64,000 bases of DNA from CAKZQX01 sp034435975 (GTDB lineage: Bacteria > Chloroflexota > Chloroflexia > Chloroflexales > Chloroflexaceae): contig DAOTWD010000018.1 of NCBI GenBank assembly GCA_034435975.1, positions 1 to 64,000 of the forward strand, in the 5' to 3' direction. A model generated the notes under the pieces. That model saw only the letters and a program-made list of their open reading frames with translations, made no database searches and was not told the origin of the DNA. A program made the position numbers and the translations under genes. Positions 24,681 to 34,083 of the stretch are shown piece by piece. Numbering within the stretch: position 1 is the first letter of the stretch; every line of letters begins with the position of its first letter.

Positions 24681-27600
24681 TTAGCGTACCGTCAGCGGTA
24701 GGAACACCTTGAAGGTGTTGCTGGCGGTCTGGGCATTGATCCGAATCGGGCCATGGATACTGGTCGTGCCGTCAACTTCCACCTCTTCTAGCCAGTAGCG
24801 ATAGTCGCCATCGTCTGTCGCCGTACTATCGTTCCAGCTATAGGCCGCGCCGTTCGCGCCTCGCCCGCGAGCCAGAATGATCGTTGGTGTGATGCGGGTG
24901 GCCAGGGCACGATCATCACCGGTGCCGCGATAGAGCTGGTAGCCCCAGGTGTTACGTTCCACCCCGGTCTCCCAGCGTATAACTACCCGACCGCCCTCAC
25001 GCGTGGCCGTGAAGCGGTTCAGCGTGATCGCCGTCGGCTGGGTGGTGGTCATACCTGCCCAGATGGTCAGGATATTCTCACCTGCCCCGATAGTGATCGA
25101 CCCCGTGCGGCCAGTTACCGGATCAACATCGCTGTCGGTGGTCGGGTCGCCCCGTCCTTGCCACGTAAAGAAATAGCCGTCCAGCAGTGTAAACCCGAGC
25201 TGATAGGTACCGGGCGTCAGGTGGGTGAAGAGATAGCGCCCATCGGCATCGGTGGTGGTGGTCGCCACAATGTTGCCCTGCTCGTCATAGAGCGTCACCG
25301 TCACGTCCGCGATACCCGGCTCACCCGGGTCGCGCTGACCGTTGTTGTTCAGGTCACGCCACACCACGCTGCCCAGGCTGGCGGGTTGGAAGATGCCGAA
25401 GTCGATGGTCAGGTTGGTGTTGGGATCGTTGTCGCCATCGTTGGTCGGCTCGCCGCCCGGCGTGAGCGTGACGGTGCTGCTGTGAATAAGCCCGGATTGC
25501 ACCTCGGTGCCATGATCGGCATTGTTCCGGTCGCTATTGCCATCAATGCCTGGCTCGTAGGGGCCGCTGTCCTGACCATTGCGCCCGGTGCTGCTGCGAT
25601 AGCCTGCCGGGGGCAGGATCTCGACGATGTAGTCACCCGCCGTCAGGCCCGTGAACAGGTAGTTGCCATTGCTGTCCGTGGTGGTCTCTGCAATTGGATC
25701 GCCAACGGGTTGTCCATTGGTGGCGCGGTAGAGCCGCACGGTGACACCACGGACACCCTGCTCACCCGCATCGACCACGCCGTTGTTGTTGGCATCCAGC
25801 CACACCAGGTCGCCCAGACTGAGCAGGCGGTAAAGACCCGCATCAATCGTCAGGTTATTCTCACCCGAACGCAGGCGGATGATGCTGGTGCGCCCATTGC
25901 TCGGATCGGCATCGCTATCGCGGGTGTCATCGATACCCCGATCTGGCAATGTAAAGGCATAGCCATCAGGCAACACGAACTCGACCTGATAGGGCAGCCC
26001 CGGTGTCAGGTCTGTGAACTGGTAGCGCCCCTCGGCGTCGGTAATTACCGTCCGCGGGGTGCCATCTGGATTGCGCACCGGATCGCCGTTGCCATCGAGC
26101 AATCGCACCGTTACGTCTGGCACGCCCGGTTCGCCATTGTCCTGGATGCCGTTGCCATTGCTATCCAACCAGACCCGGTCGCCTAGGCTGGCGGGACGGT
26201 ACAGACCGGCATCAATGGTCGGGTTGCTCTCACCCACGGCCAGGTCGATGATCTCTGTCCGTCCTGTCGTCGGGTCAACATTGCTATCGCGTGCGCGATC
26301 AGCGCCTTGATTGGGCAGAGTGAACCGGTAGCCACTCGGTGGTTCAAACTCCACCTGATAGCTGCCCGGCACCAGGTCGCCAAAGAAGTAGTAGCCCTGG
26401 TCGTTGGTGGTCGTTTCGTGGATCAGGGTGCCGTTACCGTCCCGCAGAATAACCTTGACCCCGGACACGGGCGGTTCGTCCGTATCCTGGATACCGTTGC
26501 GGTTGAGATCCTCCCAGACATAATCGCCCAGACCGGCCAGTTGGTAGATTCCGGCGTCCCAGGTCGAGTCGTGCTGCTCCGGGCCGAGCGTGATGGTTGC
26601 TGTGCGTCCATTGCTCGGATCGGCGTCGCTGTCGCGGGTCGTATCGCCGCCCTGATTCGGCTCAGTGAAGGCGTAACCCGGCGGCAGGTTGCTAAACACC
26701 AGGTAGTATTCACCTGGCTGCAGGCCGGTGAAGCCATAGGTGCCGTTGCCGTCAGTTGTCATCGTGGCAACCTGCGCGCCATTGGCGCGATAGAGCGTCA
26801 CTGTCACACCTGGCACACCTGCTTCGCCCGCGTCCTGGATGCCGTTACGATTGGTATCGAACCAGACCCGATCACCCAGACTGGAGAGAACGAAGACGCC
26901 AAAGTCAACCGTCAGGTTGGTGTTGGGGTCGCTATCGCCATCATCCGTCGGTTCTGCGTTGGGTGTCAGTGTCACCGCGCTGCTGGCAATGACGCCATTT
27001 GCCCCGAGGGTGCCAATCACCGTGCCGTTATCGTCATTATTGACGTCGTTGTTGGGACTGGGCGCGGGTTCACTATTATCTCCGGTGCTGCTGGTATAGC
27101 CCACCAGCACGCCAGTACCGCTGAAGTTGCCTGCCGGTAGCACAACCAGATAATCGCCGGGCAGCAGTCCATCAAAGCGGTAGAGTCCCCCATCGCTGGT
27201 GACGGTTTCGGCGATGAACTGATCGCCCGTATCAAAGACACCACTGCCATTGGTGTCGCGGTACAACTGCACCACTACCCCGTCAATGCCGCTCTCGCCG
27301 GGATCAACCCGTCCATTGTTGTTGGTATCGTGCCAGACCAGGTCGCCCAGACTGAGCAACCGGAAGAAGCCCGCATCGTAGGTCGGGATGTAGCTGCCCG
27401 GTGCGCCCGTGGGTGCTGCCATCTGCGGGTAGTTGTCGGTGCCTATGGCTGCTCCTGGTGTGGGCAGCACCGCGTTCGAGTCAACCGTATTATTGGTTCC
27501 TTGCTCTGATGGGGAGGGATACAGGCCCACCAGCGGCCCGGTACCGGTATAGTCATCCGGGTTGTCAAGCCGGATCACATAGTCCGTGGTCGGTTGCAGG

Positions 27601-30600
27601 TTGATGAAGCGATAGAAGCCGTTCGCATCCGTCGTCGTAGTGGCAATCAGCGTGGTGCCACTGGCATCGTACAGGTTGACGGTCACGCTGGGAATACCCA
27701 GTTCGCCCGCGTCCTGGATGCCATCGCCATCAATGTCATACCAGACGAAGTCGCCGATGCTGGCGGGCTGGAACACGCCGAAGTCAATCGTCAGATTGCT
27801 GTTATTGTCCAGCGCCGCATCGGGCAGACCGGGTGTGGCGGGTTCGCCGGTCGGAGCCGCGCCAGAGGCCAGCGTGACCGGGGTACTGCGAATGCTGCCG
27901 CCCGTGCCCAGCGTGCCCACGACCGTGCCGTTGTCGTCGCCATCGGTGATACCGCTTGCCCCCGGCTCATACGGGCCCGTGGCCGACGCCCACTGACCAG
28001 TGCTGCTGGTGTAGCCCACCAGCGGCCCGGTGCCGGTGAAGTTGGCGGCTGCCAGTTCGACGATGTAGGCGCCGGGTTGCAGGTTGGTGAACAGGTAGTA
28101 GCCCTGCGCGGTGGTCGTCGTGGTGGCAATGATCGTGGTGCCCGTGCTGTCGAGCAGGTTGACGGTCACACCGCCAATGCCTGTACCTAGCCCGTCGTTG
28201 TCCAGGCCGTCGTTGTTCAGGTCATGCCAGACGCGGTTGCCCAGACTTAACGGCTGGAAGAAGCCCGCATCGTAGGTCGGCGTGTTACTGCCTGCGGCAC
28301 CGGTCGTTGCCGCCATCTGTGGGTAGTTACCAGGGCCGATCGGGTCGGCCGGCGTCGGCAGGGTGGCATCTGAATCGACCGTATCATCGCCGCCCTGATT
28401 GGCCGGTGAGAGTTGATAGCCCACCAGCGGCCCGGTACCGGTGTAGTCTGCCGGGTTGTCAAGCCGGATCACATAGGCCGTGGTCGGTGGCAGGTTGATG
28501 AAGCGATAGAAGCCGTTCGCATCCGTCGTCGTAGTGGCAATCAGCGTGGTGCCACTGGCATCGTACAGGTTGACGGTCACGCCGGAGATACCCGGTTCGC
28601 CCGCGTCCTGGATGCCATTGTTATTGGCGTCATTCCAGATGAAATCGCCGATGCTGGCGGGCTGGAACACGCCGAAGTCCAGAGTCAGGTTGGAGCGATT
28701 ATCGGGTGTGGTGTCCGGGAAGCCGGGCGTGTTCGGGCCACTCGGCTCATTGAGTGGCTCATTAGCGCCTGGCCCCAGCGTGATCACCTGGCTGATGATC
28801 CCACCCGTCAAGCCCGGCGTGGTCAGCCCGCCGCTGCCGATATTGCCATTGTCATCTTGATCGACATTGTTGTTGGGGTCGGGCGATGCCGGGCCTTCAT
28901 ATGGGCCGGTGGCTGATCCCCACTGACCGGTGCTGCTGGTGTAGCCTTCCAGTGGCCCACCAGCCGCGAAGTTCGCGGCTGGCAGATGCACCAGATAGTC
29001 ACCAGGTGGCAGGTTGGTGAACAGATAGTAGCCACCGCTGCTGGTGACAACGGTGTCCATCAATAGATCGCCAGTATCAAGGATACCATTGCCGTTGGTA
29101 TCAGCGTAGAGCCGAACCGTCACACCATTTATACCTGTGCCTGGCCCATCATCGTCTAACCCGTTGTTATTTACGTCGTACCAGACGCGGTTGCCCACGC
29201 TAAACGGCGGCGTAAAGCCAAAGTCGTAGGTGTGGTTGTTGTAGCCTGCACCCGCCAGATTGGCGTAGGGGATGCGGTAGACCGCATTGGTTCCGTTCAG
29301 GGTTCCATTCGAGTCGCGGCTTGTGCCATTGGGCGAGGGATCGGCGTTGGCCTGGGTTACGGCCATGCCAGCAAGAGGTGCCTGCTGTGTAGCACCCACG
29401 GCGTTGGGGATGCGAATCTCGTAATCCGAGTCGCCGCCAGGTGTGCCAGTGCGCGGGCGAATACCGATGCCGCCGTCGTGAATAATATTATCGTTCAGGT
29501 CGGCGTCGGTAGCATTCTGACCGCTAATGAAATAATACTCGCCATTGACATCGGTGGTAGCCACGCCAATGCGTGTACCATCACGCCACAGTTCGACCTC
29601 CACACCCGCCAGCGGCGGTTCGCCAGGATCCTGGATGCCATTGCCGTTATCATCGCGCCAGACGCGGTTGCCGATCTGGATCGGTGCCTGGTCGCACAGC
29701 AACTCCACATCGCCCAGACCGGCCGCCTTGCCCATGCTGGAAGGTTGTTGTGCTGTACCGGTACCAATAACGACATCCTGCCCAAAGACCAGATAGGTGC
29801 GCGGACGGGTGCCATTGGTGGTATCAAACCAGCGGAAGCCGCCCGAACGGAAAGGCCCGGGGTCGTTAGGATCATACGCAGTACTGACCACCTCGCGTCG
29901 GCCAGGATGCAGCGCCAGACCACCAAGCGTGACCTCCTGGTGCGTACCGCCATAAGCGTCCATTCCAAAAAACTCGCCCCCACCCGGCCCCTGGTTGTTG
30001 CCGACGCCGGTGCCCGTCAGTCCTGTAGCGGCACAGGCACCATTGCTCTCCAGCACATAGCCGCCAGCCGGGTTGACGCAGAGCCGCAAGGTGTCGCCAC
30101 CAGCAACACCTTCATAGGTTCCCGTATCAGCAGCAAGCGTGCTATAGTTACGGTTGCCCAGTTGCATGCCCGCACGATCGAGCAAACCGAGAACCATTGC
30201 ACCATCGGCATCGAACTCGATCGCCGTCAACATCGGCTGCGGGTACATAGTCTGGGTAAAAGGCCCGCCACCAGGCAACGGCATCGGTGCATTAATATCA
30301 CCCCACTCGTTAATCCACGGCAGCCAGGCCGCCGATGGTTGATTGCCTCCTTGCTGGCTGAGCAGGCCACGCGGGTAGTCCAGCGGGAAATCATAGACCA
30401 GATCAAAGTTCCCCACCGCACCAGTCGGGTCGTGGCGATAGATATAGGCCCGCAGATGAGAGGTATTGGTGTTCTTACCAGTATAGGGCAACTCACCCGA
30501 GCAGACGCCGCCAATATACACCTGACCACGATAGGTCTTGACCGCCCAGGGTCGGAATTCGCCACTGGTGCAGCTAGGGTTGGGTACCGCATGCACGGTG

Positions 30601-31649
30601 ATGTCGGCGGCGGTGGGGGTGGTGGCGGGAACGCCCACGCGGATCTCGAGCAGCGAGCGCGTGGTGAGGTTCATCACCCACAGCGTCTCCTCGTCTTCGG
30701 AGAGCGAGATGCCGCCGATGCCCAGCTTGCCCACTGCATCGAAGGCGTCCGGATCGCGGTTAGGAGCGGCCGAGTCGGCGGTTAGATTACGCGGAGGCAG
30801 CGTACCAACGCCCGTACCCACTGGATACCCCGCTGTGTTCAGATTAATGAGGACACTCGGAGAGTTGACACCGCTCGGATCAACCGTATAGATTGCGCCA
30901 ATGCCACCTGGCCCGAAGCCAGAGTGTCGGCGTACCACAGCGGCAGCGAGCAACGTCTGGCTGGAGCGCTGGTAGGTCAGACCCCAGATGGCTCCGATCT
31001 GAGCACCGGTAGCAAGGTAGTTGTTTGAACCGGGGCCAGTATTCGGTGGCACAAAAGGGATTTCTACCAGCGCCGGGCGATCGGCAGCCGGAAATGCACC
31101 AGTTGGGGCAAGCAGCGGATCGCCATTGCTATAGCAACTGGAGGCGATGTTCGGGTTGTTCTGGCAATACTCGGCCGGGTTGTGCAGCCCAAAATTGATA
31201 TTGGCCGAGTTGCCGTCAGGCACAAACTGCACGCTAGTGCCGTTGCCGGTACCATGGCGCGCGGGCTGCAGGTAGGTCGGCCAGCCGCTAAACTCGATGC
31301 GGTAGGGGCCGGTGCCCGTTGCGTTCAGGCTGTAGGAGCCGAGGGCCGGGGTGTTCGGGCCAGTACAGGCGGCTATCGGGGTGCCCGCACCAACACAGAT
31401 CGTGGCAAAGCTAGTGGTAGTGCCCTGCACATCCCCGGCACTATCGTAGGCCGTCACGGTAATGCCGCCCAGCCCTGGTTCATTGGGATCACGGAAACCA
31501 TCGCTATCATAATCGGCAAAAACCGTACCGCTGATCGTGCCAGCGGCGTATGCCACCGACCAGGGACGCAGTCCCATCGCAGCAACGCTACTCAAGAGCA
31601 GAAGCAGAATCAGGCTAACCGCGAGAAGACGAACATGTAATGCTTTCAT
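24681..31649 (-). CDS. Giant secreted SdrD B-like repeat protein
   Basis: About 2322 residues from ATG 31649 (AAGGAGG ends four bases upstream; the frame extends nine codons further without need). A signal peptide (about 1-35, RLLAVSLILLLLLSSVAAM) is followed by a first SdrD B-like domain (SGTVFADYDSDGFRDPNEPG). Residues about 150-640 form a Cys-containing region of beta-propeller character. Eleven more SdrD B-like domains of 100-170 residues follow, each opening with a (L/I)G(D/N)xVWxDxNxNG core and DxxE, the calcium loop of Sdr adhesins. Near the C-terminus is a fibronectin-like strand set (VVIRWETGVERNTWGYQLYR), and the protein ends FLPLTVR. Likely a surface adhesin or sheath component. 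No LPXTG or membrane anchor is seen. Confidence 0.9.
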   Translation of the reverse strand: MKALHVRLLAVSLILLLLLSSVAAMGLRPWSVAYAAGTISGTVFADYDSDGFRDPNEPGLGGITVTAYDSAGDVQGTTTSFATICVGAGTPIAACTGPNTPALGSYSLNATGTGPYRIEFSGWPTYLQPARHGTGNGTSVQFVPDGNSANINFGLHNPAEYCQNNPNIASSCYSNGDPLLAPTGAFPAADRPALVEIPFVPPNTGPGSNNYLATGAQIGAIWGLTYQRSSQTLLAAAVVRRHSGFGPGGIGAIYTVDPSGVNSPSVLINLNTAGYPVGTGVGTLPPRNLTADSAAPNRDPDAFDAVGKLGIGGISLSEDEETLWVMNLTTRSLLEIRVGVPATTPTAADITVHAVPNPSCTSGEFRPWAVKTYRGQVYIGGVCSGELPYTGKNTNTSHLRAYIYRHDPTGAVGNFDLVYDFPLDYPRGLLSQQGGNQPSAAWLPWINEWGDINAPMPLPGGGPFTQTMYPQPMLTAIEFDADGAMVLGLLDRAGMQLGNRNYSTLAADTGTYEGVAGGDTLRLCVNPAGGYVLESNGACAATGLTGTGVGNNQGPGGGEFFGMDAYGGTHQEVTLGGLALHPGRREVVSTAYDPNDPGPFRSGGFRWFDTTNGTRPRTYLVFGQDVVIGTGTAQQPSSMGKAAGLGDVELLCDQAPIQIGNRVWRDDNGNGIQDPGEPPLAGVEVELWRDGTRIGVATTDVNGEYYFISGQNATDADLNDNIIHDGGIGIRPRTGTPGGDSDYEIRIPNAVGATQQAPLAGMAVTQANADPSPNGTSRDSNGTLNGTNAVYRIPYANLAGAGYNNHTYDFGFTPPFSVGNRVWYDVNNNGLDDDGPGTGINGVTVRLYADTNGNGILDTGDLLMDTVVTSSGGYYLFTNLPPGDYLVHLPAANFAAGGPLEGYTSSTGQWGSATGPYEGPASPDPNNNVDQDDNGNIGSGGLTTPGLTGGIISQVITLGPGANEPLNEPSGPNTPGFPDTTPDNRSNLTLDFGVFQPASIGDFIWNDANNNGIQDAGEPGISGVTVNLYDASGTTLIATTTTDANGFYRFINLPPTTAYVIRLDNPADYTGTGPLVGYQLSPANQGGDDTVDSDATLPTPADPIGPGNYPQMAATTGAAGSNTPTYDAGFFQPLSLGNRVWHDLNNDGLDNDGLGTGIGGVTVNLLDSTGTTIIATTTTTAQGYYLFTNLQPGAYIVELAAANFTGTGPLVGYTSSTGQWASATGPYEPGASGITDGDDNGTVVGTLGTGGSIRSTPVTLASGAAPTGEPATPGLPDAALDNNSNLTIDFGVFQPASIGDFVWYDIDGDGIQDAGELGIPSVTVNLYDASGTTLIATTTTDANGFYRFINLQPTTDYVIRLDNPDDYTGTGPLVGLYPSPSEQGTNNTVDSNAVLPTPGAAIGTDNYPQMAAPTGAPGSYIPTYDAGFFRLLSLGDLVWHDTNNNGRVDPGESGIDGVVVQLYRDTNGSGVFDTGDQFIAETVTSDGGLYRFDGLLPGDYLVVLPAGNFSGTGVLVGYTSSTGDNSEPAPSPNNDVNNDDNGTVIGTLGANGVIASSAVTLTPNAEPTDDGDSDPNTNLTVDFGVFVLSSLGDRVWFDTNRNGIQDAGEAGVPGVTVTLYRANGAQVATMTTDGNGTYGFTGLQPGEYYLVFSNLPPGYAFTEPNQGGDTTRDSDADPSNGRTATITLGPEQHDSTWDAGIYQLAGLGDYVWEDLNRNGIQDTDEPPVSGVKVILRDGNGTLIHETTTNDQGYYFFGDLVPGSYQVEFEPPSGYRFTLPNQGADRARDSNVDPTTGRTEIIDLAVGESNPTIDAGLYRPASLGDRVWLDSNGNGIQDNGEPGVPDVTVRLLDGNGDPVRNPDGTPRTVITDAEGRYQFTDLTPGLPYQVEFVLPDGYAFTLPDRGIDDTRDSDADPSNGRTSIIRLRSGENNLTIDAGLYRLLSLGDLVWLDANNNGVVDAGEQGVRGVTVRLYRATNGQPVGDPIAETTTDSNGNYLFTGLTAGDYIVEILPPAGYRSSTGRNGQDSGPYEPGIDGNSDRNNADHGTEVQSGLIHSSTVTLTPGGEPTNDGDNDPNTNLTIDFGIFQPASLGSVVWRDLNNNGQRDPGEPGIADVTVTLYDEQGNIVATTTTDADGRYLFTHLTPGTYQLGFTLLDGYFFTWQGRGDPTTDSDVDPVTGRTGSITIGAGENILTIWAGMTTTQPTAITLNRFTATREGGRVVIRWETGVERNTWGYQLYRGTGDDRALATRITPTIILARGRGANGAAYSWNDSTATDDGDYRYWLEEVEVDGTTSIHGPIRINAQTASNTFKVFLPLTVR
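25040..29690 (-). repeat. Eleven SdrD B-like domain repeats
   Basis: The coding repeats differ in length and fall into at least two alternating classes. One opens ASIGDF and contains DYTGTGPLVG; the other opens LSLGNRVW or similar and contains YTSSTGQW and ATGPYE. The alternation suggests that a two-domain unit was duplicated. Confidence 0.8.
27596..28582 (-). repeat. 93-base exact duplication inside the SdrD repeat gene
   Basis: Bases 27596-27688 and 28490-28582 are identical over 93 positions, including third codon positions, although the surrounding repeats have diverged. This indicates recent duplication or gene conversion between the two repeats. Confidence 0.85.
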
Positions 31650-31954
31650 TGAACCTCCTTTCTGGTGTTTGAACATGGATTGTAGACGATGCTTGCCGTT
31701 ATTGGCAGGAAACTTCGTTCAGTTGCTATTCTTTCCTCATATTTATGCCTGATGACCGCCAGATTGCCTGGTGCCTGGCAAATGTTCTCATCCACCTCTC
31801 ATTATAGCTATAGCATATAGTATGCAGTGTAATCAAAATCGGGAGATTGTGGGGATATTAGATCAAGATTTGATGCAGATCCAGAATATTGGAACGCTCG
31901 AACGCTTGAATGCCCCTGCTATCCTCGGCAGTACACGGTTCGGGTGGTGTGGTA
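31650..31954. other. Leader region of the giant secreted protein gene
   Basis: About 300 bases between the peroxidase stop and the secreted protein start, both on the minus strand. It holds the ribosome site and a TTGGAACGCTCGAACGC segment near 31890 that resembles palindromes at 4044 and 20281. No gene is seen. Confidence 0.4.
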
Positions 31955-33043
31955 TTAATGTTGGGCCGCAAACGGATCGCCATAGCCTTCATTGGTCAGT
32001 GCCTCCTTGTCGGTAAGTGCAATCAAAAATGCCAGCAGGTCGTTGCGATCACGGTCGCTCAAAACGAAACCAGCGATCAGATCGTGGCGGGCAGCGGCGC
32101 GTTCTGGTTCAGCGCCAGCACCCTCGTGCCCGCCCGATTCATAGAAACGTAACACTGCCTCCAGCGTAGGCAGGCTGCCATCGTGCATATAGGGCGCGGT
32201 CATGGCCACATTGCGCAGCGGTGGCACGCGGAAACGGTAGGCATCTTCCGGTCGCCCGGTATGTGTGGCCAGGCCACGGTCGGCGCTTCGTCCGGCCCCC
32301 GTCGCCAGGTATTCCAGGTCGGCCCAGCGCGGTGGGTGGGCACGATCCGGCGGTGCAAGATCGACGTGGCAGTGTCCACAGGCCAAGCCGGGCGAGAAAA
32401 AGAGCTGCATACCACGTTGCGCTGCCGGTGTGAGCGCCGTGGTGTCGCCCTGGTACACAAAACGGTCATAGGGAGTATCAAAGGCCACCAGCGTGCGCAG
32501 GAAAGCGGCAATTGCGGTGCTAATCTGCCCCCAACCGAGCGGATCGGGATCGGTGGGAAAAGCGGCAGCAAAGCGCTCGACCAGCGCCGGATCGGCACGC
32601 AGTCGTGCCAGTACCACGACCGGATCGGCCCCCATCTCGACCGGGTGGGTGGTGAAGAGCGGGATCTGCATCTGCTGTTCCAGGCTGGTGATCGCTGGAT
32701 TGGCGCGGGTCAAGCGGGGCAAGTAGCCCACATTCAAGAGCGAGGGCGCATTACGTAGCAGCGTTTCGCCGGTTGCGCCGGTGGGTGTCACGCGCCCGTC
32801 GCTAAAGGCCAGTTCCGGGCGGTGGCAGGTGGCGCAGGCCAGCCGCTCGTTGCCCGATAGTCGCCGGTCATAAAAGAGTTGCCGGCCCAGTTCGATGCGT
32901 GCCGGTTGATCGCTGGCTCCAGGTGGGGGAGGTACACCTGGCGGTAGCCGCCAGGTATAGGCAGATGGTTGTGGTGTACCACACATCTGCAGGAATGTTG
33001 CTATGATGATCAGCGAGAACAACAATGGTATCAGCCGTGACAT
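31955..33043 (-). CDS. Di-haem cytochrome c peroxidase (CCP/MauG family)
   Basis: A 362-residue exported protein. The N-terminal hydrophobic stretch (about 4-19) ends in C21, which could be lipidated although FLQMC is not a standard lipobox. Two haem c sites are present: CATCH (C70-H74) and CGHCH (222-226). The C-terminal YRFRVPPLRN...APYMHDGSLPTLEAVL segment, with the conserved Met/His region and FYESGG, is the family signature. CCP members reduce hydrogen peroxide; MauG members oxidise protein side chains. Which applies is not decidable here. It lies 1.05 kb divergently from the amine oxidase-like lipoprotein and just upstream of the giant secreted protein on the same strand. Confidence 0.9.
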   Translation of the reverse strand: MSRLIPLLFSLIIIATFLQMCGTPQPSAYTWRLPPGVPPPPGASDQPARIELGRQLFYDRRLSGNERLACATCHRPELAFSDGRVTPTGATGETLLRNAPSLLNVGYLPRLTRANPAITSLEQQMQIPLFTTHPVEMGADPVVVLARLRADPALVERFAAAFPTDPDPLGWGQISTAIAAFLRTLVAFDTPYDRFVYQGDTTALTPAAQRGMQLFFSPGLACGHCHVDLAPPDRAHPPRWADLEYLATGAGRSADRGLATHTGRPEDAYRFRVPPLRNVAMTAPYMHDGSLPTLEAVLRFYESGGHEGAGAEPERAAARHDLIAGFVLSDRDRNDLLAFLIALTDKEALTNEGYGDPFAAQH

Positions 33044-33120
33044 AGTGCATTGTATGTAGGATGTCAGATATTCCTGCCGGGTACTCTAACTAGATATCCC
33101 CCGGGTAGGAAGGCGCGGCG

Positions 33121-33199
33121 CTGGCGAGAAGTGAGGGAAGAGGAGAGAGGGGTGAGAAGAAGAGGGTTCTCTCCTCTCGCTCCTCGCTTCTCGCTCCTG
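33121..33199. repeat. Dispersed hairpin repeat, copy A
   Basis: The left arm begins CTGGCGAGAAGTGAGGGAAG and is purine-rich; the right arm is pyrimidine-rich and reads TCTCCTCTCGCTCCTCGC, so the unit can fold back on itself. This copy is the most diverged of four in the window. Confidence 0.75.
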
Positions 33200-33690
33200 G
33201 ATCAGCCCCTGCGTCCCGTCCGTGATGAAGTCTCGTTGTAGTACTGGACATTGTACAACAGAGAATCGCTGTTACGCTGCTTCAGGCTGTTGATGTACGT
33301 GATCTTTATGTATCATACCGGCGAAAAAAGTTGTTTTAATGATTTTTATATATATTTTTAATCGAATTTCATATCGGCGTAAGCAGTACTATTATAGCAG
33401 TTTTCGGAGGAAATTACTATACCTGCTAAGATGAACAAAGACACAGCAAGCCGTGTCTTTTGCGGTTCAAACAAAAACGACATACGCGACTTCAGTCAGT
33501 TCCAGCAGCGTCAGACACGGATTGGCTATGCCGAAACGAGTCTTTGTTCCTGATTGGTAGCCAGCGCCAGATGAAAAGCGAAACATAACGACACCGATAG
33601 TGCAGTCTGAGAATGAACAGCATGTCATCAACGGGTGGAGGTGCGGTATAACACCGGAATGCGTCGTGCAACAAATAGCAAGCCTATACC

Positions 33691-33780
33691 GGGCGAGAAG
33701 TGAGGGAAGAGGCGAGAGGCGTGAGACGTGAGGTTCTCTCCTCTCGTTCCTCGCTCCTCGCTTCGCGTCCCTCCGGGCTG
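33691..33780. repeat. Dispersed hairpin repeat, copy B
   Basis: Begins GGGCGAGAAGTGAGGGAAG, has the same central GTGAGACGTGAGGTTCTC as copies C and D, and ends in GCGTCCCTCCGGG, the motif amplified at 37548-37908. Confidence 0.8.
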
Positions 33781-34043
33781 GTCGCCTACAAAGAAGAGCC
33801 ATGAAATGCGATGACATGCAGTGCCCATCAGTGGTGTGCGACGGGGCATTGTCGTGCATTGCTATCCATATTTAGGCAGCGATGGCCATGATGGCGGTGC
33901 ATGATCGTTGTAAGGCAATGGCAGGCAATGCGGGGCTGTGGGCAATACGCGGCGCTGCCGACGCTGCGGGTGCTGCGTGGCAATGTATGGCGATGGGACG
34001 CATCCGCAATGGTGTACACCGTACCACAATGTATGTCCTGATC

Positions 34044-34049
34044 TATAAT
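34044..34049 (+). promoter_or_regulatory. -10 box of lipoprotein gene
   Basis: TATAAT at 34044-34049. Transcription from about 34056 gives a short leader carrying AAGGAG at 34072-34077 before the start codon, and excludes the frame's first codon at 34048. Confidence 0.5.
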
Positions 34050-34083
34050 GGGGCAAGCTCGATTATACCATAAGGAGCAGTAT

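Larger units (their letters stand above)
33044..34083. other. 1.04-kb divergent intergenic region with two hairpin repeats
   Basis: Holds two copies of a purine/pyrimidine-strand hairpin repeat (33121-33199 and 33691-33780), an AT-rich stretch at about 33330-33380, and an 8-base stem AAAGACAC/GTGTCTTT at 33437-33444 and 33453-33460 flanked by T-rich sequence, which could end transcripts from either side. Only very short open frames are present. The promoter of the lipoprotein gene is at its right end. Confidence 0.45.

Noticed and set aside
29232..30785. A 517-codon plus-strand open frame, and other long plus-strand frames at 25158-26186 and 26307-27140, opposite the giant secreted protein gene
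   Set aside because: They lie antisense to an evident repeat gene with signal peptide and ribosome site; their products are Val/Ala/Ile/Arg-rich without recognisable domains and follow from the biased codons of the repeats.
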